In this document: positions 17,501 to 29,500 of the stretch, one piece after another
How positions within the stretch are numbered: position 1 is the stretch's first letter
Layout: the number at the start of each line of letters is the position of its first letter
Origin: Microplitis mediator
Lineage: Eukaryota > Arthropoda > Insecta > Hymenoptera > Braconidae
NCBI RefSeq assembly: GCF_029852145.1
Contig: NC_079977.1
Location: forward strand, 22,260,781 to 22,324,780
Direction: 5' to 3'
Length of the DNA: 64,000 bases
The notes under the pieces: generated by a model
The model's input: the letters and a program-made list of their open reading frames with translations, nothing else
Told to the model about the DNA's origin: nothing
Database searches by the model: none
Position numbers and translations under genes: made by a program

Positions 17501-18159
17501 TATTTTTATTAAATCTACTGGTAGGGATAAAACTTGTTCGGTTCCCAGTGTAAGTCACTATGTATGTATGGAATACCGTAGCATAAGGGTACTTATCCAA
17601 GGCAACAAATCGCGACTCTTATAGCGGCGCTTCAAGCGTCCATTTTAAGACCGAGGAATGCTACCATGATCCAAGTCGGAGAACCTTTTTTTCCTTTAGT
17701 CTGTAATTTTATAACGCGATTCTACTAATGACGATATTCTGTTAAATTTTGACCCAAACTGACTAATCCAAAGTTCATTGCTCGGTCCAGCATTGAACTC
17801 ACCGATCATATAATTTTTTTCCTAATCAATTACCGGCTAGAATATGAATATGAATTCTGGTTGTTGAAAGGATAAAAGGTGAATTATACCGTGTAATTGT
17901 AAAGAATAAAAACCGGAAGGTGGTCAGCAACAGGTGTCGGCACCTGTTGCGAGCGTACAGTATCGTATAATTAAAAATAAAAATAATATATATATAGAAT
18001 TGTATACTTACACTGATGTTTATTGACAATGAGACTGAGTGGTTCGGTACTTAATGGACTATCCTTTCCATTAGGCGGTGATTTACTCAAATGTTGTGCT
18101 TCCAACAACCGCAATTGTTGCTGGTGCAAACGGTTTTTAATCAAAAATATTTTCGGCAT
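14379..18159 (-). CDS. ovo: Ovo/Shavenbaby C2H2 zinc-finger transcription factor
   Basis: Svb/Ovo controls epidermal differentiation (trichomes) and germline genes in insects; it acts in the nucleus. Six coding exons (18012-18159, 15612-17327, 15320-15534, 15019-15153, 14639-14938, 14379-14549) join in phase to 895 codons including the stop. Residues 1-20 are the arthropod-conserved MPKIFLIKNRLHQQQ start that, in Drosophila, is needed for Pri-peptide-triggered processing by the Ubr3/proteasome route. Exon 2 carries the conserved SSILGGDVPYGSR motif, a Gly/Ser-rich stretch, an acidic presumed activation region and a poly-Gln run. Four zinc fingers occupy about residues 745-862. The start Met at 18159 gives the Svb/OvoA-type form; upstream non-coding exons or a germline OvoB start may exist but are not visible. 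The neighbouring Ten-m lies upstream on the same strand. Confidence 0.95.
14639..14938 (-). CDS. ovo: svb exon 5: zinc fingers 1-3
   Basis: The exon is exactly 300 nt, phase 0 at both ends. It runs from DDDPNRFSCRIC through HMKCHSDVKRYLC, GFNDTFDLKRHTRTH and EKSFTQRCSLESH to YAYKERRTK. Three canonical C2H2 fingers lie at about residues 745-767, 773-795 and 801-824. This block is near-invariant among insect and vertebrate Ovo-like proteins. Donor is GTAAAA. Confidence 0.97.
15019..15153 (-). CDS. ovo: svb exon 4
   Basis: A 135-nt phase-0 exon encoding LGLPGDCQLEFVNGGHG, then EGQRQTSNRDEERVSRPASGK. The acceptor ends TTCAG and the donor is GTAAGT. It is a linker between the activation region and the fingers, and being phase 0 and 45 codons long it could be skipped without a frameshift. 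Confidence 0.85.
15320..15534 (-). CDS. ovo: svb exon 3: Ser/Thr-rich linker
   Basis: The 215-nt exon begins with two bases completing a glycine codon split at 15612 and ends AGG before donor GTAAGC. It reads LDLDTGSSTGGSLPSPG, then SPSGVTATVSSSISVGD. It has low complexity and no domain. Its frame continues exactly into exon 4. Confidence 0.85.
15612..17327 (-). CDS. ovo: svb exon 2: large regulatory exon
   Basis: The 1,716-nt exon encodes about residues 51-621. In order it has DRDKTEDDRATTPE, the conserved PRRFISSILGGDVPYGSR, a proline-rich PRPPTPPKTP stretch, an acidic KKNKEEDQDEEQ stretch, and a Gly/Ser/Ala tract (about 16560-16750). Then comes an acidic region with ELVLKEETDEDELGDYKI and VVDPLQFTATLTFSSPTDHT, probably the activation domain, and a Q10 run followed by histidines. 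In Drosophila the N-terminal part represses until it is removed by processing. The acceptor is TTTGTTTCAG; the donor GTAGGC is unusual but in phase. Confidence 0.9.
18012..18159 (-). CDS. ovo: svb exon 1: N-terminal degron-type start
   Basis: It starts at ATG 18159 and encodes MPKIFLIKNRLHQQQLRLLE, then SKSPPNGKDSPLSTEP and LIVNKHQ, ending with one base (T) before donor GTAAGT. That base plus AT at 17327 gives Tyr. The first 20 residues match the arthropod-wide Svb amino terminus that responds to Pri/Tarsal-less peptides. Confidence 0.93.
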
Positions 18160-19120
18160 TTTAACAACCCCCTCAAGTTCAAAATACCTGTTTCACAAAC
18201 ATTTACACCCTTGATAAACAAGTTTATAGACTATTCAAACAATGGGTCCCCCCAATTGATTCCACATTGACCTTGAACTTTTACTCCACGGAACAATTAT
18301 AAAATAGCGTTTTCCGTATAAACATAAATCACAATAGTCCTTGACAAGTGTCAAGTCACCACATGTAGATAAATGTCCACGTTATAACTATTTCTATCAC
18401 CTTGAAAGTCTTATGCACTTTGATAATACAAAAGCACTTGAGAATCAATCGTTATTTCTTAGGCTGGTTGTTGACATCTAGGATTAATATCCCAGTTTAC
18501 AAAATGTCTTAGGGCACTGATTGTTTTAAAAAATCTTCAGCAACTATCACTTCACTGCAACGTGACACGTCAAAGATTTACCGACTGGTCGTAAAATTAA
18601 AAAAAAAATGTAAGGTGTGGTCCAAGTTCCGTTGTCTGAAGAGTACGTTAGGGTCTCTCGCGAGCAACTGGGGCTTTGAGAGATGTCGGACGGGACCCTG
18701 GGCCCCGACCGTGAGTTAGTCGTCATTTTTTTCCCCCACCGGATTACCGAGCACAGGTATTTACTTGTACCTGCTGGCCCCGGTTCACTCTGGCCCCTTC
18801 CCCCGCACCCTCTCACCTGATCACCCGCTCACCTCTCCCCTCCCCGTGTAGCCGACTCGGGGCACTGGCTCGCACGTCTTGCCTGAGCTACCTTGGCTCC
18901 CATAATACAACTACCACTACGAGTAGATTCTCCGCCGCCACAATTGTATCCTCGCCTCACTTCTCCTTACATACCACTCTTCTCTTCAATTTAAACCTCT
19001 GGCGTCTCTACCCCCGCGTCTATACAGCTGACTATAGTCATGCCTCGACTCAAATCGACGCACTTGAAGCGGTTCTCTCTATACTCTACATCTACTGTTC
19101 CCTCTGTTCTTCAGTTTGGT
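18160..19120 (-). promoter_or_regulatory. svb 5' region with GC-rich island
   Basis: Upstream of the svb start codon the sequence becomes much more GC-rich than its surroundings (about 18600-18900, with GGGCCCCGACC and CCCCTCCCCGTGTAG). Such islands often mark promoters or 5' exons in AT-rich insect genomes. An 89-codon minus-strand open frame (18547-18816) has no recognisable domain. No TATA box or initiator stands out. Confidence 0.4.
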
Positions 19121-19507
19121 TCTTGGTATATGTCATTATACTGCACGGACGTATGAGCGTGTGTGAGCACAGACTTACTTACTATATACTGTACGCTGTA
19201 GGCTACTATACGAAGTATGGAGAACTGGAGAACTGGAGAGTTGAGCTGCATTGCCATGCCGTGTTTGTATGTTTTAAAACGGACCTTTTAGTTACTCCTG
19301 CGTTCATCCTCTGGATCATCATCACACGTTATAATACTGTACTCTTGTACGGCATTATACTGTTGCCTTTTTTCGTTTTTTTATTTTTATTATATTATGG
19401 CTTTCAACATTTTTATTTTCTTTCATTTTTATGGGGATATTATATTTTTTATGGTAAAACTACACTTTACATAATATATATTCAGGTACAGGTTCGTTTT
19501 TGAAGAA
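19121..19507. other. Upstream of svb, no gene supported
   Basis: An open frame at 19123-19503 (126 codons, plus strand) is rich in Phe/Tyr/Leu and reads like translated T-rich DNA. There is no domain or start context to support it. Confidence 0.4.
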
Positions 19508-20583
19508 ATAAATTTTTGATATCAATGATTGGAATTGAAAAAGTATATAGAGAATTTTGTAAGCTATGATTTGGACGGTTTTGTTCTTAAAATTTTTACT
19601 AAATTGACTCATCACGCGTTAAATTTTGATTTTATGTAAAAAAGTCGAAGGACGATTTTGCAGAGAATTGGGTGGGCTACAAAAAATGTTTAAGGGGACA
19701 AATTGATAAATGGATAACTTATTGAGTTATAGCCATTTTTAAATTATTTGATAATTCCAAAAAAGCGAATATAATTGAAAAATATTTTTATATAGTTGAT
19801 AATGCAAAAAATTTTTTTTTTATTTAAAACAGAAAATTTTATTAAATTAAGACCTCAAATTTATATTAAACATTGCAAAGTTTTTTTTAAGTGTACGCTA
19901 ATAAATTTATGACATGAAAAAAATGCATTCCAAAATGGGCCATTTGAAGAGAATATATAAAGCGATGACTCCCGTAATTCTTAATGGATTTAAATAAAAT
20001 TTTCCACAAATATTCCTCACAATAAATATCTCCATAAAATAAAATTACGCCAACAATATAAATCCCATTAACAAAATACTACCATTTAAAAACTATAAAA
20101 TGAAAAAAAATCCTCCATAAATCGCGTTCTCAATAACTTTAAATTGTCATAAATAAATAAAACTAAATATTTGTTAAATTACATCGATTATTTGAAATAA
20201 TCTCATTTAAAAAAATAAACTTTAATTATTTAACAACTTAACGTCCATTTAAATCCATAAGTACGATTTTCGTCTCAGCAGAAACTTGTCAGTTCGATAG
20301 CTTACATAATTACCAACAGATTAATATTTTATTTCTTACACCGATTCTCAGAGTCAACATCTCGGCCAAGTTTGACAACGAACCAAATCTGTCCCCTCAT
20401 TTGGACCCAGTGGGCATTTGTAATTTAAACAATTATCAAAAACCACCAGCCGGTTGATAAAAAAATCTTTTCGTCCATAACCTTATTCCGATCCGTCAAA
20501 CATGGCCGCGGTTTTCGGTTCTTCATTTAATTTACCGTCTTTTAATTTAATCTTTCATGAATATTCAAATTACTCGTACGAGT
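19508..20583 (+). repeat. Left arm of a 1.08-kb inverted repeat
   Basis: This arm is the reverse complement of 23337-24414 with few differences. For example, ATATCAATGATTGGAAT occurs at 19520 and its complement at about 24392. The inner end is at the palindrome TTACTCGTACGAGTAA. It contains no gene. Confidence 0.85.
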
Positions 20584-20700
20584 AACTAGTAAATTTTACT
20601 AAACGCTTAGTAATAATTACAATACAGAATGTATTTTTTCATATCTGTTAGTAAATTTTACTATCGTATTGTAATTTTTACTATACTTTTTTCTCCGTGT

Positions 20701-21449
20701 ATAGGGGAGGGTGGGGCAGAGCGGCCCTCCTGAAATTTTGACCAAAAAAAAATTTTTTTTTTTTCGACTAATTACTATAAATCCGATATGTTTGCGCATT
20801 TTTACCCCTACGCATGACATTTGGGGCAAAATGGACAAGCTCAAAATTTCGAAAAAGTGATTTTTTCATATTTTTATCATCAAATTAAAAAAAAATTATT
20901 ATAATTCCACATTTCTAGCCCTACGCATAACACCTGGGGCAAAATGGACCAGCCGACACTTCCGAAAAAATTATTTTTTCATATTTTTCGGCCGTTTCTC
21001 TATGTAAGAGGCAAATTTGGTCACTAAAAATTTATAAAAATTAAATTTTTTTTTTAGTTGATAAATTTTTGAAATAAAGTAAAATTATAGAATTGATTTT
21101 TTTTTTTATTAAATAACAATTAGTAATTAAAGTAATCGGGAGTGAACGATTTTTTACGCTTTAAAAAATTTTTTTCGAGTAATATAAAACCAAAAATAGT
21201 TGTCAAGAGAAAGAAATGCATTCTTAATGATGAAAACAATTTAAAAAAAAAAAAAACGAAAAAAAAAAATTTTTTTATCACTTTTTGAAGGGGGGCCCCA
21301 TAAAAAAAAAAAAAAAAAATTTTTCAGAATTTTGGCAAAATGTCCATAAATTTGTTCGAAATAGGACAAAAGTAAAGTGATCTTATGGTTGAAAGCCACA
21401 AAAAATAATAATTGGCTTAGGGGGGCCACTCTGCTCCACCCTCCCCTAT
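20701..21449. mobile_element. Foldback/MITE with ATAGGGGAGGGTGG termini
   Basis: It starts ATAGGGGAGGGTGGGGCAGA and ends with the inverse, TCTGCTCCACCCTCCCCTAT. About 28 bp at each end pair with two or three mismatches. The interior has GGGGCAAAATGGACAAG and GGGGCAAAATGGACCAG. It has no transposase. The open frames within it are low complexity. Confidence 0.7.
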
Positions 21450-21477
21450 TGACATGCAATGTTCACCATGTATATTA

Positions 21478-21808
21478 CATTTTTTACATAGAAATTCAAG
21501 TACTCAGGTTCCTTTATGGATTTTCATCATGGGAATCCAGAGACCTACAGTTTTCTATGTGGATTTCTATATCAATCCGTACTTTCCTATGTCGATCCCC
21601 ATGAATTCTTATGTATGTCCATAGTTTCCCATGTGGAACCCCTGTATGGAAATCCAGATACCCATAGATTTCTAAATATGGATTCCTATTATATAACTCC
21701 GTACTTTCTTATGTTAATTCCCATAAATCCTTATATATAAATCCACTTGCTATTATTTGGATCGCTATGGATTCCCGTATAATTCTACATAGATTTTTCT
21801 GATAGAGT
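21478..21808. mobile_element. Element made of TATGGATTCCCAT-type repeats
   Basis: Repeats such as TATGGATTTTCATCATGGGA and CCATAGATTTCTA continue to TACATAGATTTTTCTGATAG. The ends TTTTTTACATAGAAATT and ACATAGATTTTTCTGATAG are roughly inverted. It resembles 9955-10066. Open frames across it are repeat translations. Confidence 0.5.
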
Positions 21809-23336
21809 CTATCAGTTATGAATCCTACATATAACGGAAAAATAATAAAATACGTCCAAGCTGAAGTATAATAAAATGTTTATATTTTAATCATACTTGA
21901 GTAAATGATTGCATAACATCCATGATCTTGGCCTTGACATTGCATCTTGATTACTACATGCAACTTATACATATTGTTGCACAATAAACCCAACATAATC
22001 CATTTCATATATTCATCTAGCCGATCATTTTACTGGATCGTTGAAAAATAATATAAAAATTAAATCGTTGAATTAAAGAATGAAACTTTTTTTTATTACG
22101 AAATACATTACGTGTATTCCGGGGTTACTAAATGATCACTAGTAAAATTACGTACTGATATATTAGAATAATGGCTGAGAATTTGTGTGTCTGAGACTGA
22201 GATTTAAATGGGCGGGGATTTAAAAACGAAAAATGTTTTTTAAAATACAAATAGAAGAGAAAGTCTTGCTAGACCACTTTTTTTATCTAACACAATATAC
22301 AATAGTAATACAATGATGTATATATACGTCGGATATAAGAAGTGGTGCAAAATGGGCCTGATAAATAATAAATTTTCATTTTTTCGAGAAATAAAAATTT
22401 CCTTTTAGTTTTTACATAATTCTGTCTAAAGAATTGAATTTATGACAAAATTTATGAGAAACATTTTTGTAGGAAATTAAATTTTCTAAAAAATTATTCT
22501 ATATAAATTTTATCGTATCACTGATAGTTTAATCAGAATTTAAATTCAAAGTTTTAAAACTAGTAAATTTTTTCCAAGAGTCACAAAATTATTTTTAGTC
22601 TTCTTCGAATTAAATTTCTGATTAAATTATTCGTTTTAGAAAAAAATTGAATAAGAGCTTTTTTGTAGGAAATTTAATTTCCTACAATTTTGATTTCTAT
22701 AATTTTTACCGTAACTCGAATAGTTTACTCAGAATATCAATTAAAAATTTAATATATTTGTATTCGAATTTTAATAAAAAATGTGACGAACAAATGAATT
22801 AAAAAATACTATTTATATTTTCCTACAATCAATCAAAACTCATAATCCATAGAACTTACACATTACTTTTTACAAAAAAAAATTATTATAATGACTAACT
22901 CATCGTAATAAAAAGAGCCGGTGATTTGAATGCTCGGGACTGGTAGGAAAGACCGGCAAGACGTGAGACAGTCACGACTACCAATTTAAAACTATTATAT
23001 TATATATTATATTCTCACAAAGTCACTGTCTTGTATATTTTTTCCATCATCTATTACAATCTAACTAGTCTTCCGCATATTTTCCTCCATTAAATATTAT
23101 TATAAATTATAATAGTAACATAAAAAATTACTATTTTAACACTTTTACATTTCTAACCTCTAAATACATTAATAATATATATATATAAATATTGTAATAA
23201 ATCAAACTAACGTTGGTTAAGCCAAGGTCAGCTGGTTTAGACCACCTTTCGATAATTGTCATTCACTACATTAATTTATACATAATTCATTTATTATAAA
23301 TATATATTTTTTTTATCATACCAATTATTATTAATA

Positions 23337-24414
23337 ACTCGTACGAGTAATTTGAATATTCATGAAAGATTAAATTGAAAGACGGTAAAATAAATAAAGA
23401 ACCGAAAACCGCGGCCATGTTTGACGGAACGGAATAAGGTTATGGAAGAAAAGATTTTTTTATCAACCGGCTGGTGGTTTTTGATGATTGTTTAAATTAC
23501 AAATGCCCACTGGGTCCAAATGAGGGGACAGATTTGGTTCGTTGTCAAACTTGGCCGAGATGTTGACTCTGAGAATCGGTGTAAGAAATAAAATATTAAT
23601 CTGTTGGTAATTATGTAAGCCATCGAACTGACAAGTTTCTGCTGGGACGAAAATCGTACTTATGGATTTAAATGGACGTTAAGTTGTTAAATAATTAAAG
23701 TTTATTTTTTTAAATGAGATTATTTCAAATAATCGATGTAATTTAACAAGTATTTAGTTTTATTTATTTATGACAATTTAAAGTTATTGAGAACGCGATT
23801 TATGGAGGATTTTTTTTTCATTTTATGGTTTTTAATTGGTAGTATTTTGTTAATGGGATTTATATTGTTGGCGTAATTTTATTTTATGGAGATATTTATT
23901 GTGAGGAATATTTGTGGAAAATTTTATTTAAATCCATTAAGAATTACGGGAGTCATCGCTTTATATATTCTCTTCAAATGGCCCATTTTGGAATGCATTT
24001 TTTTCATGTCATAAATTTATTAGCGTACACTTAAAAAAAACTTTGCAATGTTTAATATAAATTTGAAGTCTTAATTTAATAAAATTTTCTGTTTTAAATT
24101 AAAAAAAAAATTTTTTGCATTATCAACTATATAAAAATATTTTTCAATTATATTCGCTTTTTTGGAATTATCAAATAATTTAAAAATGGCTATAACTCAA
24201 TAAGTTATCCATTTATCAATTTGTCCCCTTAAACATTTTTTGTAGCCCACCCAATTCTCTGCAAAATCGTCCATCGACTTTTTTACATAAAATCAAAATT
24301 TAACGCGTGATGAGTCAATTTAGTAAAAATATTGAGACCAAAATCGTCCAAATCATAGCTTACAAAATTCTCTATATACTTTTTATATTCCAATCATTGA
24401 TATCAAAAATTTAT
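23337..24414 (-). repeat. Right arm of the 1.08-kb inverted repeat
   Basis: Complement of 19508-20583, from ACTCGTACGAGTAATTTG to TTGATATCAAAAATTTAT. The differences are scattered single bases and small indels, so the duplication is fairly young compared with the surrounding repeats. Confidence 0.85.
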
Positions 24415-25494
24415 GTCTTAATTTTAAAAAAAGAATCCAATTATTACAATTATTAGAAGCAATCCCTCATATTTTCACCTCTATATTAATTTCAAGTGAC
24501 TAAATCATGACGCATATAATGACGTAAATATGCCTCCATTATACCCGGATTCTTGAATCACACCCGCGATGCGATATGAGCGGACTCTTGATTTTAAAAC
24601 ATAACGGACCTGCTTTCTGAAAGTAAATACTATTAAAATCAGCAAACCTCTTTTTTTTTCTTATATTTTATTATATTTTAACAGATAACATTTAAATATA
24701 ATACATACTAACCCATAGGATAACATATGCCGGTACCCGGTTATTGCCTTATCAATTCTAAATGGCGGACCATATTAATAAATAAAACATAAAACATGCA
24801 GTATAATAAATAACAATAATAATAACAATTGAAAAAAAATTTTCCTCTATCCCACTGTCAAGTTCACATGCGGCGGGATAATTGTAGATTTGAAAGTAAG
24901 AAAAAAATTTATTCTCAAGTAAATTGCGCAATGATTAGCGAGTGAAATAAAGATGGAGGGTATTAAAGAATAAAGTTATTCGTTGCGTTGCGTTTTGTTG
25001 CGTTCTATTCACATATAATACAAGAGTGTGTTTTTTTGTTACACAGACATAATATTAGTGTAACATACAACTATTATAAAATAGTATATGTAATGACCGC
25101 CAGCGGAACTATAAGTCCGCAACAGCAACAGCAACAGTGGCAGTGAACTCTCTCTGGTTCTTTCTCTTTCTTCCCTCTCTCGCTCTCGTTCTCAAGCTCT
25201 ATCTCGCTCATGTTGTTGTTCGTTCTATCTTTTTACAAACACGTTTGCCCGTAAAAGGAAACAGACATGAGTGGAATCGGAATTACAACGACGGATATAT
25301 ACTATATACTTATGTATACATATACGTATATATTTAATAGTCTAGCGGATTTATACGACATAATAACGTCATAATGAGTATTGATACTTGTTAAAGTATC
25401 AATGACTTTGATAAGTATTTTTACTATTCAAACATACTAATGACTTTATTTCAAATTCATTTTATTAGTTTTTTTGTGTTACAGCTGAAATGTT
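24415..25494. other. Intergenic, no gene seen
   Basis: AT-rich, with a CAGCAACAGCAACAGTGGCAG run and a pyrimidine-rich CTCTCTCGCTCTCGTTCTC stretch near 25120-25200. Such tracts occur in enhancers and promoters, but nothing specific can be assigned. Confidence 0.4.
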
Positions 25495-25545
25495 AAAAAA
25501 AAAAAAAAACTGACGCCGACTTCGGGACTCGAACCCAGGACCTAT
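25495..25545 (-). ncRNA. tRNA-like B-box relic followed by T-run
   Basis: On the minus strand TGGGTTCGAGTCCC (25524-25537) matches the tRNA T-arm/B box and is followed by a run of about 15 T, a Pol III-type stop. The 5' half of a tRNA (acceptor strand, A box) is not found, so this is a tRNA-derived SINE end or relic, not a functional tRNA. Confidence 0.35.
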
Positions 25546-25589
25546 GGATGGAATTATTTTTGCACGAGACTGTCAATGTAAAAATATGG

Positions 25590-26530
25590 TGGACTACTTT
25601 ATTGGTAATAAGTTTTGATAAGAAATTTTAATTTTATTAAATTTTGAATCAAAATTCTGGCAAAACTATTAGAGGTACGATAAAAAGTATGAGATGTGAT
25701 TTTTTAGAGAATTAAATTTGCTACAGAAAAGGTCCTTGACCCTATCATCGTAAATTCAATATTTTCCATAAAAATTTTGATCAAAATTTTGTAATGTGTT
25801 TTGATAGAACAAGAAATTTTGATTTTACTAAATTTTGAATCAAAATTCTGGCAAAACTATTAAAGATACGATAAAAAGTATAAGAAATAATTTTGTAGAG
25901 AATCAAATTTTCTACAAAAAAGGTCCTTGACCCTATCAATGTAAATTCAATATTTTCTATGAAAATTTTGATCAAAATTTTGTAATGTGTTTTGATAGAA
26001 CAAGAAATTTTGATTTTACTAAATTTTGAATCAAAATTCTGGCAAAACTATTAAAGATACGATAAAAAGTATAAGAAATAATTTTGTAGAGAATCAAATT
26101 TTCTACAAAAAAGGTGCTTGACCCTATCAATGTAAATTCAATATTTTCTATGAAAATTTTGATCAAAATTTTATAATGTGTTTTGATAACACGAAATTTT
26201 GATTTTATTAAATTTTGGATTAAAATTCTGGCAAAACTATCAGAGATACGATAAAAAGTATGAGATGCAATTTTGTAGAGAATTAAATTTCCTACAAAAA
26301 AGGTCCTTGACCTTATCAACGTAAGTTCAATTGTTCATACACAAATTTTGATCAAAATTTTATAATGTGTTTTGATAGCACAAGAAATTTTGAATTTACT
26401 AAATTTTGGATTAAAATTCTAGCAAAACTATTAAAGATACGATAAAAAGTATAAGAAATAATTTTGTAGAGAATTAAATTTCCTATAAGAAAGGTCCTTG
26501 ACCTTATTTACGTCAATGCAATAGTTTATT
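25590..26530. repeat. ~190-bp tandem array, about five units
   Basis: The landmark TGTGTTTTGATAG recurs at about 25795, 25986, 26177 and 26366, spacing 189-191 bp. Each unit contains the palindrome AAAATTTTGATCAAAATTTT, then GCAAAACTATTAAAGATACG and a GAATTAAATTTCCTAC-like block. Minus-strand open frames across it (25781-26319) are themselves repeated and are artefacts of the array. Confidence 0.85.
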
Positions 26531-29500
26531 CAAAAATTAAGTTCAAAGTTATCATTTAAGAATAATCGTTCAAAATCTTGAAATCAAAATTCTGTTCCGA
26601 CTTATAAGTTACATAACAATTTTTAAAGAGCTCTGAATGACCTAAAAAAAAATCTTGAGCCTCCCTTGAATACCTTCTGATAAATAAATCCCTTTTTTAG
26701 AAATACCGCGCAAAAATAAAATAAACTCAATGAAAATTTAGCCTAAATATTTTGATCGTGAAAGATAAATTCTCATATGATACTAGACATAGTGAATATA
26801 ACTAAGAGAACTCGGCGTTAAATTTTTGCTCTGAAGACGTAACGGTAAATTGGCGGCCGCTGGCGTCCAATGAACCCACTCGATCCTCACTACTCACATA
26901 ATCCTCACATATACCACAAAACACCCATACCTTCCCATACCCATACCCATACCCATTTCCATATAAACATTCTACATATATATATATATATAAAAAAAAA
27001 AAATAAATATTAAGAAATGTGAAACAAGAAACAGCCAAAATTAACCAAAGCACTATTCTATTATTTTTCCATGATATTTTTTGGAACAGTGTCGTAACAC
27101 TATTACGTGATGGTATTCAGTACAAATTAATATGTAAGGCATGTTACCTTCGTAAGTCGGACACGATCGGTAATGGCGTTAAAGGGTCGGGTTATATATA
27201 TTTTATTAATTTTTGGTCAATGATCGGCCTTTACTTTGAGGATCGGACAATATCAAAATACATAACAACAAAGACCTATACTAAGATTACTAGTTGTTTA
27301 TATTTTTGTTAAAGTTCTTTGCTGTTTACCGATTCCTCGAGAGATCACAAGCTGACGGATTAACCGTTATATTAGTACGGGCAAGCAAAAGTGAACAAAG
27401 TTGTGTCTCTGGAGCTTGCGGTACCTTAAGAATAAATATATATATATATTGGCCCGTACTGAGAGTATGTAACGCATTATATCTGCAATTCTACATAATA
27501 ATTGTATAACCTTGGCTTCATTTCAAAAATATTTCAAAACCGATTTTTGTTTTTTTTTTCGATTTCTTGATTATTTTTTACCGGCGACTTGACCTATTTG
27601 TTAATATTATTATTATTTTTATTTATTCTAAGACGAGAATTGACTAATGGGGTAAAATGGGTCAGAGATTTAAAAAAAAAATTGAACCGATTTTTACTTT
27701 GAAAATTTACTATTAAGAGGAAATTAAAATAGAAATTATGAGGAATCTATTGAAGATATGGAAAAAAGTGACTGATGAAAATTTGTAGGAAATTTAATTA
27801 GCTTTGAAATTGTTTCTCATGAATTTCGTCGTATTTGAAGTCTTTGGCCGGAAATTTTGTAAGAAAAAAAATTTTTTAGAATCATAAATAATTTAAAATG
27901 ATCATATATTTTTATAAATATTTTTTACAGCCGTACTGTATGTAATTGTAATTAAAGAGGTAGTAAAATAAAAATTTTCTTTAAATTTATAAATTTCAAA
28001 AGCAATAATTCTTTTACAGCCTCAACTTTACTCAGCATTCTTTATCCCTTACCTCTTTTACCTCTTTCCTGTCATACAGGTATAAATATATAAATATATA
28101 TATTTATATATATAACCGTAAGTGTCTGTCCGACAACCCTTACTTTTTTACCGACCATAAAAAAAGAGTTTAAAAAGACAGTAAAAATAAAAATATAAAA
28201 TATTGTTGTCGATCCTCGAAGGATCCAGGGCCAGGAGACGATCAATTAACCGCTTTCATATATATAATAGTAAAGAACCTTAAATTACTAGATTTCCTTC
28301 CTCTCAGTGGTAAATTTATAAATTTTTTTTTACCCTTCCACGAAAATTATTTTCGTTATTTCCCATAACAAATTTTTACTTAAAACTCATAAATTTCGAG
28401 TTTTTGACATTAACATCAAAATTACGGCTGAACTATCAAATTTATGACTAAAAGTACCAAGACCTTTTTTGTAGAAAATTTAATTATCTGTCGAATTTAC
28501 TTTCATGACTTTTGTCGTATTTCTAATATTTTGGCGACAATTTTAAATAAAAAATTTTTCGAGTAAAAAGTTATTATTTTTCGACCTTTTTTTATAAAAA
28601 CAAAAATTTTATCTACGTTATAAAATTTTTTGAAAAAGTTATAGATCATTTTGTAGAGAATTTGATGCTCTTTAAAATTGAATCAGTGAATTTTTGTCGT
28701 ACCTAGAGTAGATTAGAAGTAATTTTAGATAAAAACTTAAAAAATTGAAATTTTTGTTTGAAAAATTTTTAATGTCAAAATTATAATAAAATTTGTAAGA
28801 AAAAAAAAAAAATTTCTTATAACGTCATAGAAGACTGTATAGAAAATTTAATTCTGAACAAAATTGGTCCTTACAATTTTTAGTGTATTTCCACTCGTTT
28901 ACTCAGAATTTTTATTTAAAATCCAAAAAACAAGTTTTTTTCTCAATTTTAAATTTTTTAGCGAAAATTTAAAAAATATGTATTTCTTACATAATATAAA
29001 AGATAATAGTATGAAATTAGCGATTACATTATTACCATAACCGCAAGTACCATCGCCTCTATAACAATAACAACAATAAAAACCGATAATAATAAAATGA
29101 TCAATGCAGATGTTGAGACTTCCGACAGTCGTGAGAGTATACTCTGCTCGTATCCGCTCTTTTCAAATTTGTAATTCGATCATATACACATTTTCCCCCT
29201 CCCCCTCCTCCTACCAAAAAAAAAATAGAGCGTGGATGTTTTTGGGGCCTAAACCTCCTCAACTCAACGACTTCCCAAAAAAAGCCGCATAATAAAATGC
29301 ATATCGATACGTTACTTCATACATTCAATATAGCCTCCAAAAAATTATATATATATATACCTATATATGTATTTATACCTACTATACTATTTCTATATAC
29401 CTTTTATCCATAACAAATAAAGATACGATACGAGACAAGTACAAAAGACGATCCCATTTTCTTCAGGTCAAAATTTGGCCCTTATAAAGAGCGTGGGAGT

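Larger units (their letters stand above)
20584..23336. other. Spacer of the inverted repeat
   Basis: About 2.75 kb with a foldback element (20701-21449), a palindromic-monomer element (about 21478-21808) and AT-rich sequence. Around 22370-22800 it holds degenerate GTAGGAAATTTAATTTCCTAC-like words related to the array at 25.6 kb. No gene seen. Confidence 0.6.

Noticed and set aside
17178..17600. 140-codon open frame overlapping svb exon 2
   Set aside because: A wrong-frame shadow; the correct frame of this exon gives the conserved SSILGGDVPYGSR motif.
18547..18816. 89-codon minus-strand open frame upstream of svb
   Set aside because: GC-rich promoter-like DNA, no known domain and not joined in phase to svb exon 1.
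25781..26319. Repeated minus-strand open frames (FVENLILYKIISYTFY type)
   Set aside because: They are the 190-bp tandem array translated; each unit gives the same frame and there is no start or splice context.
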